DNA of 64,000 bases from Arthrobacter sp. OAP107 (GTDB lineage Bacteria; Actinomycetota; Actinomycetes; Actinomycetales; Micrococcaceae): assembly GCF_040546765.1 (NCBI RefSeq), contig NZ_JBEPOK010000001.1, positions 3,596,001-3,660,000 on the forward strand. The letters are read 5' to 3'. Shown one piece after another: positions 8,606 through 16,721 of this stretch. Positions within the stretch are counted from its first letter, which is position 1. Each line of letters opens with the position of its first letter. The notes below the pieces were generated by a model. It saw nothing but the letters and a program-made list of their open reading frames with translations. It was not told where the DNA came from and did not search any database. The position numbers and the translations under genes are program-made.

Positions 8606-9421
8606 TCAGGCCCCTGAGAACAGGACGAACAGCATGAAGGCCACCGGCGAGGCGAACACGATGGAGTCCAGCCGGTCCATCACCCCGCCGTGTCCTGGCA
8701 GGATGCTGCTCATGTCCTTGACGCCGAGTTCGCGTTTGACCATCGATTCGGCGAGGTCGCCGGCGGTGGCGGCAGCGACCATACCGATCGCCAGCACAAC
8801 CCCCACCCACCAGGGCTTGTCCAGCAGGAAGATGCTGGCCAGGATGCCCACGAGCATGGCGCCCGCGATGGATCCGGCAAAACCCTCCCACGACTTCTTC
8901 GGGCTGATCTTGGGCGCCATGGGGTGTTTGCCCAGCCGCGCGCCGACGAGGTAACCGAATGTGTCGTTGGAAACCACCAGGAGCAGCAGGATGACAATCT
9001 GCCACGCGCCCTCCGGCACTGTTCCGCCCGGCCACGGTCCCACCGGGGAGGCGCCGCCTTCGACGTGCAGCGGAAGCGCGGCGAAACTGATCAGGAAGGG
9101 CACCCAGGCAAGGGCGAACACCCCGGCGAAAATGCTGCGCGCCGAGCCGGTCGCACTTTCCACCGACCGCCACAGCAGCACCGCCACACTGCTGGAGAGC
9201 ATCGCAAACAGCAGGCTTTCCAGCCCGCCGAAATAGGCAGAGAACGGCATCGCCACCGTGCCCACCATGACGGGCACGATGGGCAGGCGCGTTCCGTTCG
9301 CTTCGAGCGCGCGGAAGACCTCCCATACGCCGAAGGCGGCAAAAGTGGTGACGACGGCAACGAAGCCCAGCGGCAGGAAGAGCAGCCCGCCGAGCACCGC
9401 AAGGAGCATGGCCAGGCCCAC
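8606..9421 (-). CDS. cdsA: phosphatidate cytidylyltransferase; probable frameshift at 5' end
   Basis: The enzyme makes CDP-diacylglycerol from phosphatidate and CTP in the membrane. From the GTG at 9421 the frame gives 271 residues with about eight helices and the CDP-diglyceride synthetase signature near the C-terminus (SMVKRELGVKD, then HGGVMDRLD). The natural start is probably the ATG at 9530, which overlaps the frr stop as TGATG. In this sequence it is one base out of frame with the body of the gene. Deleting one G from the run at 9507-9511 restores a frame of about 307 residues beginning MGQAQQAPARGPEP and joining AGRNLPAAIAVG. The gene is either affected by a sequencing indel or truly starts at an internal codon. 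Confidence 0.85.
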   Translation of the reverse strand: MGLAMLLAVLGGLLFLPLGFVAVVTTFAAFGVWEVFRALEANGTRLPIVPVMVGTVAMPFSAYFGGLESLLFAMLSSSVAVLLWRSVESATGSARSIFAGVFALAWVPFLISFAALPLHVEGGASPVGPWPGGTVPEGAWQIVILLLLVVSNDTFGYLVGARLGKHPMAPKISPKKSWEGFAGSIAGAMLVGILASIFLLDKPWWVGVVLAIGMVAAATAGDLAESMVKRELGVKDMSSILPGHGGVMDRLDSIVFASPVAFMLFVLFSGA

Positions 9422-9529
9422 GGCGATTGCCGCCGGCAGGTTGCGCCCCGCCCCGGGGTGTGGGGTTGGGCCTGGGCTGGCGGGTCCGGGTTCGGGCCCG
9501 CGCGCCGGGGGCCTGCTGTGCCTGGCCCA

Positions 9530-10087
9530 TCAGACCTCGAGCAGCTCAGCTTCCTTGCGCTTGAGCAGCTCGTCGATGCCGTCGACGTGCTGCTTGGTGA
9601 TGACGTCGAGTTCCTTTTCGCCGCGGGCGCCCTCATCCTCGCCGGCTTCGCCGTCCTTGACGAGACGGTCCAGGGTTTCCTTGGCCTTGCGGCGGATGTT
9701 GCGGATGGAAACCTTGGCGTCCTCGCCCTTGGACTTGACTATCTTGACGTATTCCTTTCGGCGTTCCTTCGTCAGCTCCGGGATGGTGATGCGGATGACG
9801 TTGCCGTCGTTGGACGGGTTGGCACCGACCTCGGAATCACTCAGTGCACGCTCGATGTCGCGCAGGGCAGTTTTGTCGAACGGCGTGATGAGGATGGTGC
9901 GGGCATCCGGGATGGCGAAGGACGCCAACTGCTGCAGCGGCGTGGGGGTGCCGTAGTACTCCACCATGACCTTGTTGTACAGTCCCGGGTTTGCCCGCCC
10001 GGTGCGGATCGAGGCGAAGTCTTCCTTGGCTACCTCAACCGCCTTATCCATCTTGTCTCCGGCTTCGAGCAAGGTTTCTTCGATCAC
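9530..10087 (-). CDS. frr: ribosome recycling factor
   Basis: A 185-residue protein of the usual RRF length. It contains the signature region RTGRANPGL (about 28-36), PLQQLASF, and the C-terminal helix with KQHVDGIDELLKRKE. Together with EF-G it splits post-termination ribosomes. It starts with GTG at 10087 behind a good GAGGAGA site. It follows pyrH by 97 bp and overlaps the presumed ATG of cdsA by one base. Confidence 0.97.
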   Translation of the reverse strand: MIEETLLEAGDKMDKAVEVAKEDFASIRTGRANPGLYNKVMVEYYGTPTPLQQLASFAIPDARTILITPFDKTALRDIERALSDSEVGANPSNDGNVIRITIPELTKERRKEYVKIVKSKGEDAKVSIRNIRRKAKETLDRLVKDGEAGEDEGARGEKELDVITKQHVDGIDELLKRKEAELLEV

Positions 10088-10184
10088 GATCTCTCCTCAG
10101 AAATTGGTTCCCGGCCAACCGGGGCATTTCACAAACCTGGTCCCGCCCAATGGCGGAACCGTCCTAGAAATATCCTAGCTGTAA

Positions 10185-10922
10185 CTAGGGCGTGACCAGC
10201 GTTCCCAGCTTTTCGCCGCGGATGGCGCGCGTGACGTTGCCTTCGCCTTCCATGCCGAACACCACCATGGAGAGCTTGTTGTCCTTGCACATGGTCATGG
10301 CGGTCTGGTCCATGACGCGGATGTCGCGGCGGAGGGCGTCGTCGTAGCTGAGGTTCTCCAGCTTCTCCGCGGCCGGGTCCTTCTTCGGGTCGGCCGTATA
10401 TACGCCGTCCACTCCGCTTTTGGCCATGAGCACCACGTCGGCGTGCACCTCGAGGGCGCGCTGGGCGGCCACGGTGTCCGTGGAGAAGTACGGCAGGCCT
10501 GCGCCGGCACCGAAGATGACCACGCGGTTCTTTTCCATATGGCGGATGGCGCGGCGGGGAATATAGGCCTCGGCCACCTGTCCCATGGTGATGGCAGTCT
10601 GGACCCGGGTCTCAACACCGGCCTGCTCCAGGAAGTCCTGCAGAGCGAGACAGTTCATGACGGTTCCCAGCATGCCCATGTAGTCGGCACGCGAACGGTC
10701 CATGCCGCTCTGGGACAGTTCGGCGCCGCGGAAGAAGTTGCCACCGCCAACCACGATGGCCACCTCGACGTCAGGAACGGCCGCGGCGATCTCCTTGGCT
10801 ACTGCGCGGACGGTGTCCGGGTCGACGCCCAGCTTGCCGCCGCCGAAGACTTCACCGGACAGTTTCAGGAGGACCCGGCGCCTGCTCTTCTCTGACTGGA
10901 CGGGAGTGTTGAGGGCTTCCAT
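10185..10922 (-). CDS. pyrH: UMP kinase
   Basis: A 245-residue amino-acid-kinase-fold protein that phosphorylates UMP to UDP. Visible motifs are LLKLSGEVFGG near the N-terminus, IVVGGGNFFRG (about 57-67), and ADVVLMAKSGVDGVYTADP (about 162-180). The length is typical of bacterial PyrH. It belongs to the classic tsf-pyrH-frr order but is separated from tsf by a strong terminator, so it probably also has its own promoter. Confidence 0.97.
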   Translation of the reverse strand: MEALNTPVQSEKSRRRVLLKLSGEVFGGGKLGVDPDTVRAVAKEIAAAVPDVEVAIVVGGGNFFRGAELSQSGMDRSRADYMGMLGTVMNCLALQDFLEQAGVETRVQTAITMGQVAEAYIPRRAIRHMEKNRVVIFGAGAGLPYFSTDTVAAQRALEVHADVVLMAKSGVDGVYTADPKKDPAAEKLENLSYDDALRRDIRVMDQTAMTMCKDNKLSMVVFGMEGEGNVTRAIRGEKLGTLVTP

Positions 10923-11003
10923 GGTGCCTTCCGTTTGGTGAACTCGGAGCTAGGTTATCGCGCATCCGGCCAGCGCTCACATCTTTTAGGGCCGGTGCAT
11001 GCA

Positions 11004-11036
11004 AAAGGGGCGGCCACCGAAGTGGCCACCCCCTTG
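11004..11036 (-). terminator. terminator between tsf and pyrH
   Basis: On the minus strand a long GC stem encloses a C(TTCG)G tetraloop and ends in a short T-run (CCCCTTTTG). One mismatch and a bulge are present. It should end most transcripts of rpsB-tsf. Confidence 0.8.
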
Positions 11037-11045
11037 CGTGTCAGA

Positions 11046-11882
11046 CTAGGAGCCGACGCGGAAACGCGTGAAGGCGGTTCCCTTGACGCCGGCCTCTTCG
11101 AGGACCTGCGCCACAGACTTCTTGGCGTCCTTGGCGAAAGCCTGGTCAACCAGGACCTCACCCTTGTAGAAGCCGGTAACGCGGCCTTCAACGATCTTGG
11201 TCATCGCGGCTTCGGGCTTGCCCTCGGCCTTTGCGGTTTCCTCGGCGATGCGGCGCTCGGATTCGACCAGGTCCGCCGGAACGTCCTCGCGGGAGAGGTA
11301 GTTCGGAGCCATTGCCGCAATGTGCACGGCGACGTCGTGGGCTGCGGTTGCAGCTGCTTCGCCTTCGCCGTCAACAGCGAACAGGACGCCGACCTGGGCC
11401 GGGAGGTCCTTGGAGGTCTTGTGCAGGTAAGCGTCTACCGTGGCACCCTCGATGCGGGCGATGCGGCGGACAACAACCTTTTCGCCGAGGATAGCGCCCT
11501 CTTCGACAACAACCTCGGACAGCGGCTTGCCGTCAACATCGGTGGCAAGCAGGGTCTCGAGGTCGGCAGCGCCGGACTCGACGGCGATGGCCAGGACCTT
11601 GTCGGCCAGCTGGATGAACTTGTCAGCCTTCGCGACGAAGTCGGTCTCGCAGTTGACCTCGATCATTACGCCGACGCCGCCCTCGACCTTGGCAGCAACC
11701 AGGCCCTCGGCGGTGGAGCGGCCTTCGCGCTTGGTGGCGCCCTTGAGGCCCTTGATGCGGATAATCTCGATCGCCTTCTCGGCGTCGCCGTTGGCTTCGT
11801 CGAGAGCCTTCTTGACATCCATCATGCCGGCGCCGGTGCGCTCGCGCAGAGCCTTGATATCAGCGGCAGTGTAGTTCGCCAT
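11046..11882 (-). CDS. tsf: translation elongation factor Ts
   Basis: A 278-residue guanine-nucleotide exchange factor for EF-Tu. The N-terminal UBA-like domain carries LRERTGAGMMDVKKALDEA (about 14-32), and the core has VNCETDFVAK (about 77-86). It starts at ATG 11882. It lies 126 bp after rpsB, and a hairpin in that gap probably tunes read-through from rpsB. Confidence 0.97.
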   Translation of the reverse strand: MANYTAADIKALRERTGAGMMDVKKALDEANGDAEKAIEIIRIKGLKGATKREGRSTAEGLVAAKVEGGVGVMIEVNCETDFVAKADKFIQLADKVLAIAVESGAADLETLLATDVDGKPLSEVVVEEGAILGEKVVVRRIARIEGATVDAYLHKTSKDLPAQVGVLFAVDGEGEAAATAAHDVAVHIAAMAPNYLSREDVPADLVESERRIAEETAKAEGKPEAAMTKIVEGRVTGFYKGEVLVDQAFAKDAKKSVAQVLEEAGVKGTAFTRFRVGS

Positions 11883-11925
11883 GTGAACCCCTCTGTCTAG
11901 AAAATTTTTGTGTGTACGGACCGAC

Positions 11926-11957
11926 AGGACGGCAGCTCACGGGTGAGCGGCCATCCT
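11926..11957 (-). terminator. rpsB-tsf intergenic hairpin, possible attenuator
   Basis: GGACGGCAGCTCAC and GTGAGCGGCCATCC form an interrupted stem of about 12 pairs around a 2-nt core, in the gap between rpsB and tsf. There is no clear T-run, so partial termination or RNA processing are both possible. Confidence 0.4.
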
Positions 11958-12008
11958 GGTCAGTTGCCCGGGCGCTGCGGACAGCGACCGGAAATCCCGA
12001 TGAAGTTG

Positions 12009-12860
12009 TTACTTCGCGGAGTCGGTGCCCTCGGCCTCAGCCGGGGCTTCCTCAGCGGCGGGAGCAGCCTCGGCAGCCGGAGCTTCCTCGGCCTTGCTGC
12101 CTTCGAGGAGCTCGCGCTCCCACTCAGCCAGCGGCTCTTCCGGAGTCTCGGTGGTGCCGGTTGCGCGCTGGTTGCGAGCGATCAAACCCTCGGCAACGGC
12201 GTCAGCAACAACGCGGGTCAGGAGGTTCACGGAGCGGATGGCGTCGTCGTTGCCCGGGATCGGGAAGTCGACCTCGTCCGGATCGCAGTTGGTGTCCAGG
12301 ATGGCCACAACCGGGATGTTGAGCTTCTTGGCCTCGTCAACAGCCAGGTGCTCCTTCTTGGTGTCAACAACCCACAGCACGGACGGTGCCTTGGTCAGGT
12401 TGCGGATACCGCCGAGGTTGGACTCGAGCTTGGTCAGCTCGCGGCGCAGGAGCAGCAGTTCCTTCTTGGTGTAAGCGGAGCCGGCGACGTCGTCGAAGTC
12501 GATCTCTTCGAGTTCCTTCATGCGCTGGATACGCTTGGCAACAGTCTGGAAGTTGGTGAGCATACCGCCTAGCCAACGCTGGTTGACGTACGGCTGGCCA
12601 ACGCGGGTGGCCTGCTCGGCGATGGCTTCCTGAGCCTGCTTCTTGGTGCCGACGAACAGCACGGTGCCGCCGTGGGCAACGGTGGCCTTGACGAACTCGT
12701 AGGCGCGGTCGATGTAGGACAGCGACTGCTGGAGGTCAATGATGTAGATGCCGTTGCGCTCGGTGAAGATGAAGCGCTTCATCTTCGGGTTCCAACGGCG
12801 GGTCTGGTGTCCAAAGTGGACGCCGCTGTCAAGCAGCTGGCGCATAGTTACGACGGGCAT
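12009..12860 (-). CDS. rpsB: 30S ribosomal protein S2
   Basis: A 283-residue protein. The S2 signature is clear: LLDSGVHFGHQTRRWNPKM at the N-terminus and PVVAILDTNCDPDEVDFPIP near 200. The last 40 residues or so are an Ala/Glu/Pro-rich tail typical of actinobacterial S2. It starts with ATG at 12860 behind GGAAGGAG. It is the first gene of the translation operon that continues to cdsA. Confidence 0.98.
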   Translation of the reverse strand: MPVVTMRQLLDSGVHFGHQTRRWNPKMKRFIFTERNGIYIIDLQQSLSYIDRAYEFVKATVAHGGTVLFVGTKKQAQEAIAEQATRVGQPYVNQRWLGGMLTNFQTVAKRIQRMKELEEIDFDDVAGSAYTKKELLLLRRELTKLESNLGGIRNLTKAPSVLWVVDTKKEHLAVDEAKKLNIPVVAILDTNCDPDEVDFPIPGNDDAIRSVNLLTRVVADAVAEGLIARNQRATGTTETPEEPLAEWERELLEGSKAEEAPAAEAAPAAEEAPAEAEGTDSAK

Positions 12861-13283
12861 GCCGACGCTCCTTCCGGCAGGTCATTCATGAGAGCGGCCG
12901 CGGCCGCTCTTACCCTGCCAATAGTTGACGGTTAGTTAGCCCTGCCCGGGCGGGCACAGGCTCCTGGCATCCATTGCACATCTCATCAGGACCGTTGCCG
13001 GGCCTGACCGCAAGAGGCACAATCCTCCGCAGCAGGAAGCAACTGCTTACCGGTTGTGGAGGGCTGGATACGCGTAGTCAGCTGCTGCTCCCCCGCACTC
13101 CTGAATGGGGCGTGCTGACGCGACCCACTAAAATGGAATGCGTTGAGGGCACAGCAAACTGCTCCACCAAGTGTACTACAGCGGCCCGCGGCAAATGCAC
13201 CGGTTCTGCCGCGCCGGGTGGCGTTTTCCACATAGGCCGAAGGCCCCGTTCCGGCAGGCGGATCGGGCGCCCATGCTGGGGGC
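12861..13283. other. rpsB leader and intergenic region
   Basis: These 423 bp hold the promoter and leader of rpsB (leftward) and the promoter of the M23 gene (rightward). The only clear structure is the palindrome at 12891-12910. I could not assign -35/-10 boxes with confidence, and no gene-sized frame with family features is present. Confidence 0.6.
12891..12910 (-). promoter_or_regulatory. perfect 20-bp palindrome in rpsB leader
   Basis: AGAGCGGCCGCGGCCGCTCT reads the same on both strands and lies 30 bp before the rpsB start, just upstream of its ribosome-binding site. As RNA it would fold into an 8-bp stem with a CGCG loop. S2 autoregulates its operon through a leader structure in other bacteria, so a translational or attenuation element is plausible. 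Confidence 0.45.
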
Positions 13284-13874
13284 ATGAAAGCTTACGTGAT
13301 GGCGGCGGTACTCCTGCTCACGACGGCGGTCCCTGCACCTTCCGCGGCCCCGGCACCTTCCGCTGCTCCGGCATATTCCGCTGCCCCGGCGCCGCTCGCC
13401 CTGACAGCGGCCTCCCCCGCCCGGGCCGCCACCCCGGCGCCGGCAGGCTGGCGCTGGCCGCTTGCGCCGCGGCCGGCGGTCCTGCGCCCGTTCGACCCCC
13501 CGGACAAACCATGGCTGAGCGGGCACCGGGGCGTGGACCTGGGATCAGCGTCCGGCGGCGGTCCGGTCACCGCCCCGGAAGCCGGAACGGTCAGCTTTGT
13601 GGGCGTGGTGGTGGACCGGCCGGTCATCACCATCGATCACGGCAACGGCCTGCGGAGCAGCTTCGAACCAGTACGGAGCACACTCAAAAAGGGCGCCTTC
13701 GTGGCCAAGGGCGCCGTGGTGGGAACCCTGCTGGCGGGCCACTGCGGCCGCTCGCCATGCGTGCACTGGGGCGTCCGCCGCGGCGACGAGTACCTCAACC
13801 CGCTGTCCTTCATCCTCGACCTGCGGCCCTCGGTACTGCTGCCGCTTATGGGCAGCGGGTCGCCGGGCGGCTAA
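13284..13874 (+). CDS. secreted M23-family (LytM-like) peptidase-fold protein
   Basis: A 196-residue protein with a signal peptide and an Ala/Pro-rich stretch of repeated PAPSAA-type units (about 17-40), then an M23 domain. Zinc ligands His81 and Asp85 are seen in HRGVDLG and His161 in CVHWG. The first His of the usual H-x-H, the general base, is replaced by Cys159. The protein may therefore be an inactive or modified cell-wall endopeptidase or an amidase activator. It ends in a 4-bp tail-to-tail overlap with the acyl-CoA dehydrogenase gene. Confidence 0.8.
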   Translation: MKAYVMAAVLLLTTAVPAPSAAPAPSAAPAYSAAPAPLALTAASPARAATPAPAGWRWPLAPRPAVLRPFDPPDKPWLSGHRGVDLGSASGGGPVTAPEAGTVSFVGVVVDRPVITIDHGNGLRSSFEPVRSTLKKGAFVAKGAVVGTLLAGHCGRSPCVHWGVRRGDEYLNPLSFILDLRPSVLLPLMGSGSPGG

Positions 13875-15061
13875 ACGATCGCGGACACGCCGGTGATGGC
13901 CCGGCCGGCCACGAGGGTGTTCACCTCGTGCGTGCCCTCGTAGGAGTAGATCGCCTCGGCGTCGGCGAAGATTTTTGCCATCTCGAAGTCCGTCACAATA
14001 CCGTTTCCGCCGAGGAGGCTGCGGCCGATGGCGACACTTTCCCGCATCCGCGCGGTGGTGAACGCCTTGGCCAGGGCCGACTGCTCGTCCTTGGCCTGGC
14101 CGGCATCCTCGAGCTGGGAGAGCCGCACCATCATGCCCATCGAGCTGACCGCGTTGCCCAGGATCTGGACCAGCTGGCTCTGCACCAGCTGGAAGGAGGC
14201 CAGCGGGCGCCCGAACTGGTGCCGCTCCACGGCGTAGCGCCGGGCCACATCGAAGGCGGCGAGCTGCTGGCCCACCGCCTGCCAGGCGACGGCGAGTCGG
14301 GTGACCTTCAGGACCTTGTTGGCGTCGCGGAAGCTGTTGGCGTGGGCCAGCTTGAAGAAGTCCGGCACCACCACGTTATCGAGCATGATGTCGGCGTTCT
14401 GCACGGTCCGCAGCGAGATCTTGTTCTCGATCCTGGTCGCACTGAAGCCCGGCAGTGCCGTGTCCACAAGGAAGGCCTTGACCTGGTTGTCGGCCACGTC
14501 GCGGGCGTAGACCACCACCCAGTCAGAGAATGTAGCGTTGCCGATCCAGCGCTTGGCGCCGTTGAGTACCCAGCTGTCGCCGTCCCGCCTGGCCGTGGTG
14601 CGCGTGCCGCCGGCGACGTCGGATCCGCCCAGGGGTTCCGTCAGCCCGAAGGCCCCAATCTTGCGCAGCGAGTAGATGTCCGGCAGCCAGGCGTCCTGCT
14701 GCTCCCGGGACGCCAGGGCCTCGATGGAACCGGTGAAGAGTCCGTCATGCACGCCCATGAAGGTGGCAATGGACGTGTCTGCCCGGGTAACTTCCGCGTG
14801 CACGATGCCGGCAAAGAGGTTGGAATGACCCTGGCGCCGCACCGGACTGACAAGGTCGAGTTCGGCCAGCTTCGGAATCAGGTCGAGGGGAAATTCGCCG
14901 CGGTTCCAGCAGTCCACCGCTATCGGCTTTACCTCCCGGACCAGGAAGGAGCGGACCTCGGCCAGCCTGTCCCGCTCCTTGGAACTGAGCAGCTGCTCGA
15001 AGGAAAAGAAGTCGCCGTCGGCGTAGGGCAGGCTGTTGATGTCAGTTGCGGCGGCGGACAT
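13871..15061 (-). CDS. acyl-CoA dehydrogenase, glutaryl-CoA dehydrogenase-like
   Basis: A 396-residue FAD flavoprotein. It shows GAFGLTEPLGGSDVAGG (FAD/substrate loop, about 136-152), the WIGNATFSD segment, RHQFGRPLASFQLVQ, and catalytic Glu in YSYEGTHEVN near the C-terminus. The position of the Glu and the RQGHSNLF/GVHDGLF regions fit the glutaryl-CoA dehydrogenase branch, so lysine/tryptophan or dicarboxylate breakdown is likely, but other short acyl-CoAs are possible. A 16-bp palindrome 60 bp upstream is a probable repressor site. Confidence 0.85.
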   Translation of the reverse strand: MSAAATDINSLPYADGDFFSFEQLLSSKERDRLAEVRSFLVREVKPIAVDCWNRGEFPLDLIPKLAELDLVSPVRRQGHSNLFAGIVHAEVTRADTSIATFMGVHDGLFTGSIEALASREQQDAWLPDIYSLRKIGAFGLTEPLGGSDVAGGTRTTARRDGDSWVLNGAKRWIGNATFSDWVVVYARDVADNQVKAFLVDTALPGFSATRIENKISLRTVQNADIMLDNVVVPDFFKLAHANSFRDANKVLKVTRLAVAWQAVGQQLAAFDVARRYAVERHQFGRPLASFQLVQSQLVQILGNAVSSMGMMVRLSQLEDAGQAKDEQSALAKAFTTARMRESVAIGRSLLGGNGIVTDFEMAKIFADAEAIYSYEGTHEVNTLVAGRAITGVSAIV

Positions 15062-15121
15062 GGCGCTCCATTTGCAATGGCCGGCGTCCGCGATGGAACA
15101 ACAACGAGCGCCGGCGGGTTA

Positions 15122-15137
15122 GTTACTCGCCAGTAAC
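15122..15137. promoter_or_regulatory. 16-bp operator-like palindrome before acyl-CoA dehydrogenase
   Basis: GTTACTCGCCAGTAAC has 6-bp inverted arms around CGCC. It sits 60 bp upstream of the acyl-CoA dehydrogenase start. A near-identical site, GTTACCCGCCGGTAAC, lies at 35069-35084 before an esterase gene. A TetR-family regulator of acyl metabolism is a reasonable guess. Confidence 0.55.
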
Positions 15138-15156
15138 ATATCCCAGTACGGCAGCA

Positions 15157-15200
15157 AAAGAAAAGAGCCCTGCTCTGCGAAGACGCAGACCAGGGCTCTC
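15157..15200 (-). terminator. terminator of the CAU tRNA gene
   Basis: On the minus strand an 8-bp outer stem (GAGCCCTG with CAGGGCTC) and an inner 5-bp stem (CTGCG with CGCAG) are followed by TTTTCTTTT. It lies directly after the tRNA. Confidence 0.9.
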
Positions 15201-15205
15201 AGGGG

Positions 15206-15279
15206 TAGGGCTACTCGGACTTGAACCGAGGACCTTAGGATTATGAGTCCCGCGCTCTAACCAGCTGAGCTATAGCCCC
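15206..15279 (-). tRNA. tRNA with CAU anticodon (elongator Met or lysidine-type Ile)
   Basis: A full 74-nt cloverleaf: acceptor GGGGCTA with TAGCCCT, D-arm GCTCAGCTGGTTAGAGC, anticodon CAT in GGACTCATAATCC, T-arm with GGTTCAAGTCC, discriminator A. CCA is not encoded. It is not the initiator, because A-T and G-T pairs are present where initiator tRNAs have the three-GC anticodon stem. Elongator Met and tRNA-Ile2 cannot be separated safely by eye. Confidence 0.93.
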
Positions 15280-15419
15280 GTGCACCGTCCCGGCAACGGG
15301 AGGCCCGCCCTGCCAGCAACGGCCTGTGGGGACCGTCGTCGGCGGGGCAGATTTACTCTAGCAAACCGGCGAAGGGCTTCAGACCATTTCGGTCCCGCTG
15401 GCTTCGGCCGGCAGGGAGC

Positions 15420-16616
15420 CTAGACGACCTTGTCCTCATAGTTCGCCCCGTAGTAGAGGTCCTCGAACGTCTGCAGGGTGCCTTGGATGCTGTGCGGTTC
15501 CACCATGCACCGGCTGGCGTTGCCCATGGCTTTCCGTTCCTCGGCCGGCAGGCGGAAGATCCTGGTGATTTTCTCCGCGAGATCCGCGCTGTCATTCGGC
15601 CTGAACAGGTAGCCGTTCTCGCCGTCGCGCACCAGGTGCGGAAGGGCCATGGCGTCAGCCAGCAGCACAGGCGTGGAAGCCGACATGGCCTCGAGGGTCA
15701 CCAGCGACTGCAGTTCCGCGGTCCCGGGCATGCAGAACAGGTCGGCCCGGATGTAGGCCTCACGAAGTTCGTCATCGCTGGCCAGGCCCAGGAACTTCAC
15801 CCGGTTCTGCAGTCCGAGCCGTTCCACCAGGGCCTCGAGCGACGGGCGAACCTCGCCGCCGCCGACGATTTCAAGATGGACGTTCAGGTCGGCAGGGGTG
15901 GCAGCCACCGCCTTGATCAGCACGTCAACGTGCTTCTCCTCAGCCAACCGCCCGGCAAACAGCACGGTCGGGTGTTCGTGCGGTTCAATGACCTCATCCG
16001 GCTTGGGCTCGTATGCTGCCGAGTCGATGCCGTTGGACAGCGGCAGCACCTTGCGCAGGAAGGCGTGCTGGTGCATCGCCTTGGCGGCCAGCGGCGTGGG
16101 TGTGGTGACGACGTCCGCCTGTCCCATCACCTTCCCCATGTCCTTCCAGGAGATCTTCCCGATGATGTCCTTGAACCACTGCGGGAACGGCAGGAAGGGG
16201 TTGAGGTTCTCCGGCATGAAGTGGTTGGTCGCGACGACGCGGACGCCGCGCTTCACCGCCTCGTACAGGACGTGCTCGCCGATCATGTAGTGGCTCTGGA
16301 TGTGCACCACGTCCGGCTGGACCCTGTCGAACAGCAGGCTGATTTCCTTCTTGATCTCCCACGGGAAACAGACCCTGAAGTACTCGTGTGTGAACACGCT
16401 GTGCGAGCGGAGGCGGTGGACAGTGGCTTCGGCGCGGAACTCCGTGAAGCTCTTGCCCTTGTCCTGCCGGCAGGCCAGGACGTGGACTTCGTGTCCGCGC
16501 GCCGTCATGCCCTTGGCCAGCCGGTAGCCGAACTGGGCGGCTCCGTTAACGTGGGGCGGATACGTGTCCGCCGCGATGAGGATGGTCAGTGGACGCTGCG
16601 CGTCGGGCATGGTCAC
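15420..16616 (-). CDS. GT4-family glycosyltransferase
   Basis: A 398-residue GT-B fold enzyme. The N-terminal half begins ILIADTYPPHVNGA-like with the glycine loop. The C-terminal half has LFAGRLAEEKHVDVLIKA (about 215-233) and the E-x7-E donor motif region around TAELQSLVTLEAMS. The start GTG at 16616 has an AGGAG site 8 bp upstream; an in-frame ATG two codons later is less well placed. It resembles diacylglycerol or lipid glucosyltransferases, but the acceptor is unknown. It is isolated between a tRNA and a transporter operon. Confidence 0.82.
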   Translation of the reverse strand: MTMPDAQRPLTILIAADTYPPHVNGAAQFGYRLAKGMTARGHEVHVLACRQDKGKSFTEFRAEATVHRLRSHSVFTHEYFRVCFPWEIKKEISLLFDRVQPDVVHIQSHYMIGEHVLYEAVKRGVRVVATNHFMPENLNPFLPFPQWFKDIIGKISWKDMGKVMGQADVVTTPTPLAAKAMHQHAFLRKVLPLSNGIDSAAYEPKPDEVIEPHEHPTVLFAGRLAEEKHVDVLIKAVAATPADLNVHLEIVGGGEVRPSLEALVERLGLQNRVKFLGLASDDELREAYIRADLFCMPGTAELQSLVTLEAMSASTPVLLADAMALPHLVRDGENGYLFRPNDSADLAEKITRIFRLPAEERKAMGNASRCMVEPHSIQGTLQTFEDLYYGANYEDKVV

Positions 16617-16721
16617 GTAGAAAGCTCCTGGTGGTCACGGTGGTCGGCTGCGGCTGACCACACCGGCCGGCCGGCACGTGGTGCACCGGCACATTCTTGC
16701 CTGGTCCGCAGTAAAAACCGG

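Noticed and set aside
13871..13874. Frameshift between the M23 and acyl-CoA dehydrogenase genes
   Set aside because: The genes are convergent and overlap only by their stop codons; both are full length.
12974..15136. Open frame of 720 codons on the plus strand opposite the acyl-CoA dehydrogenase and across the M23 gene
   Set aside because: It is low in family features and results from the high GC content, which removes stop codons opposite real genes. The genes at 13284 and 13871 explain the region.
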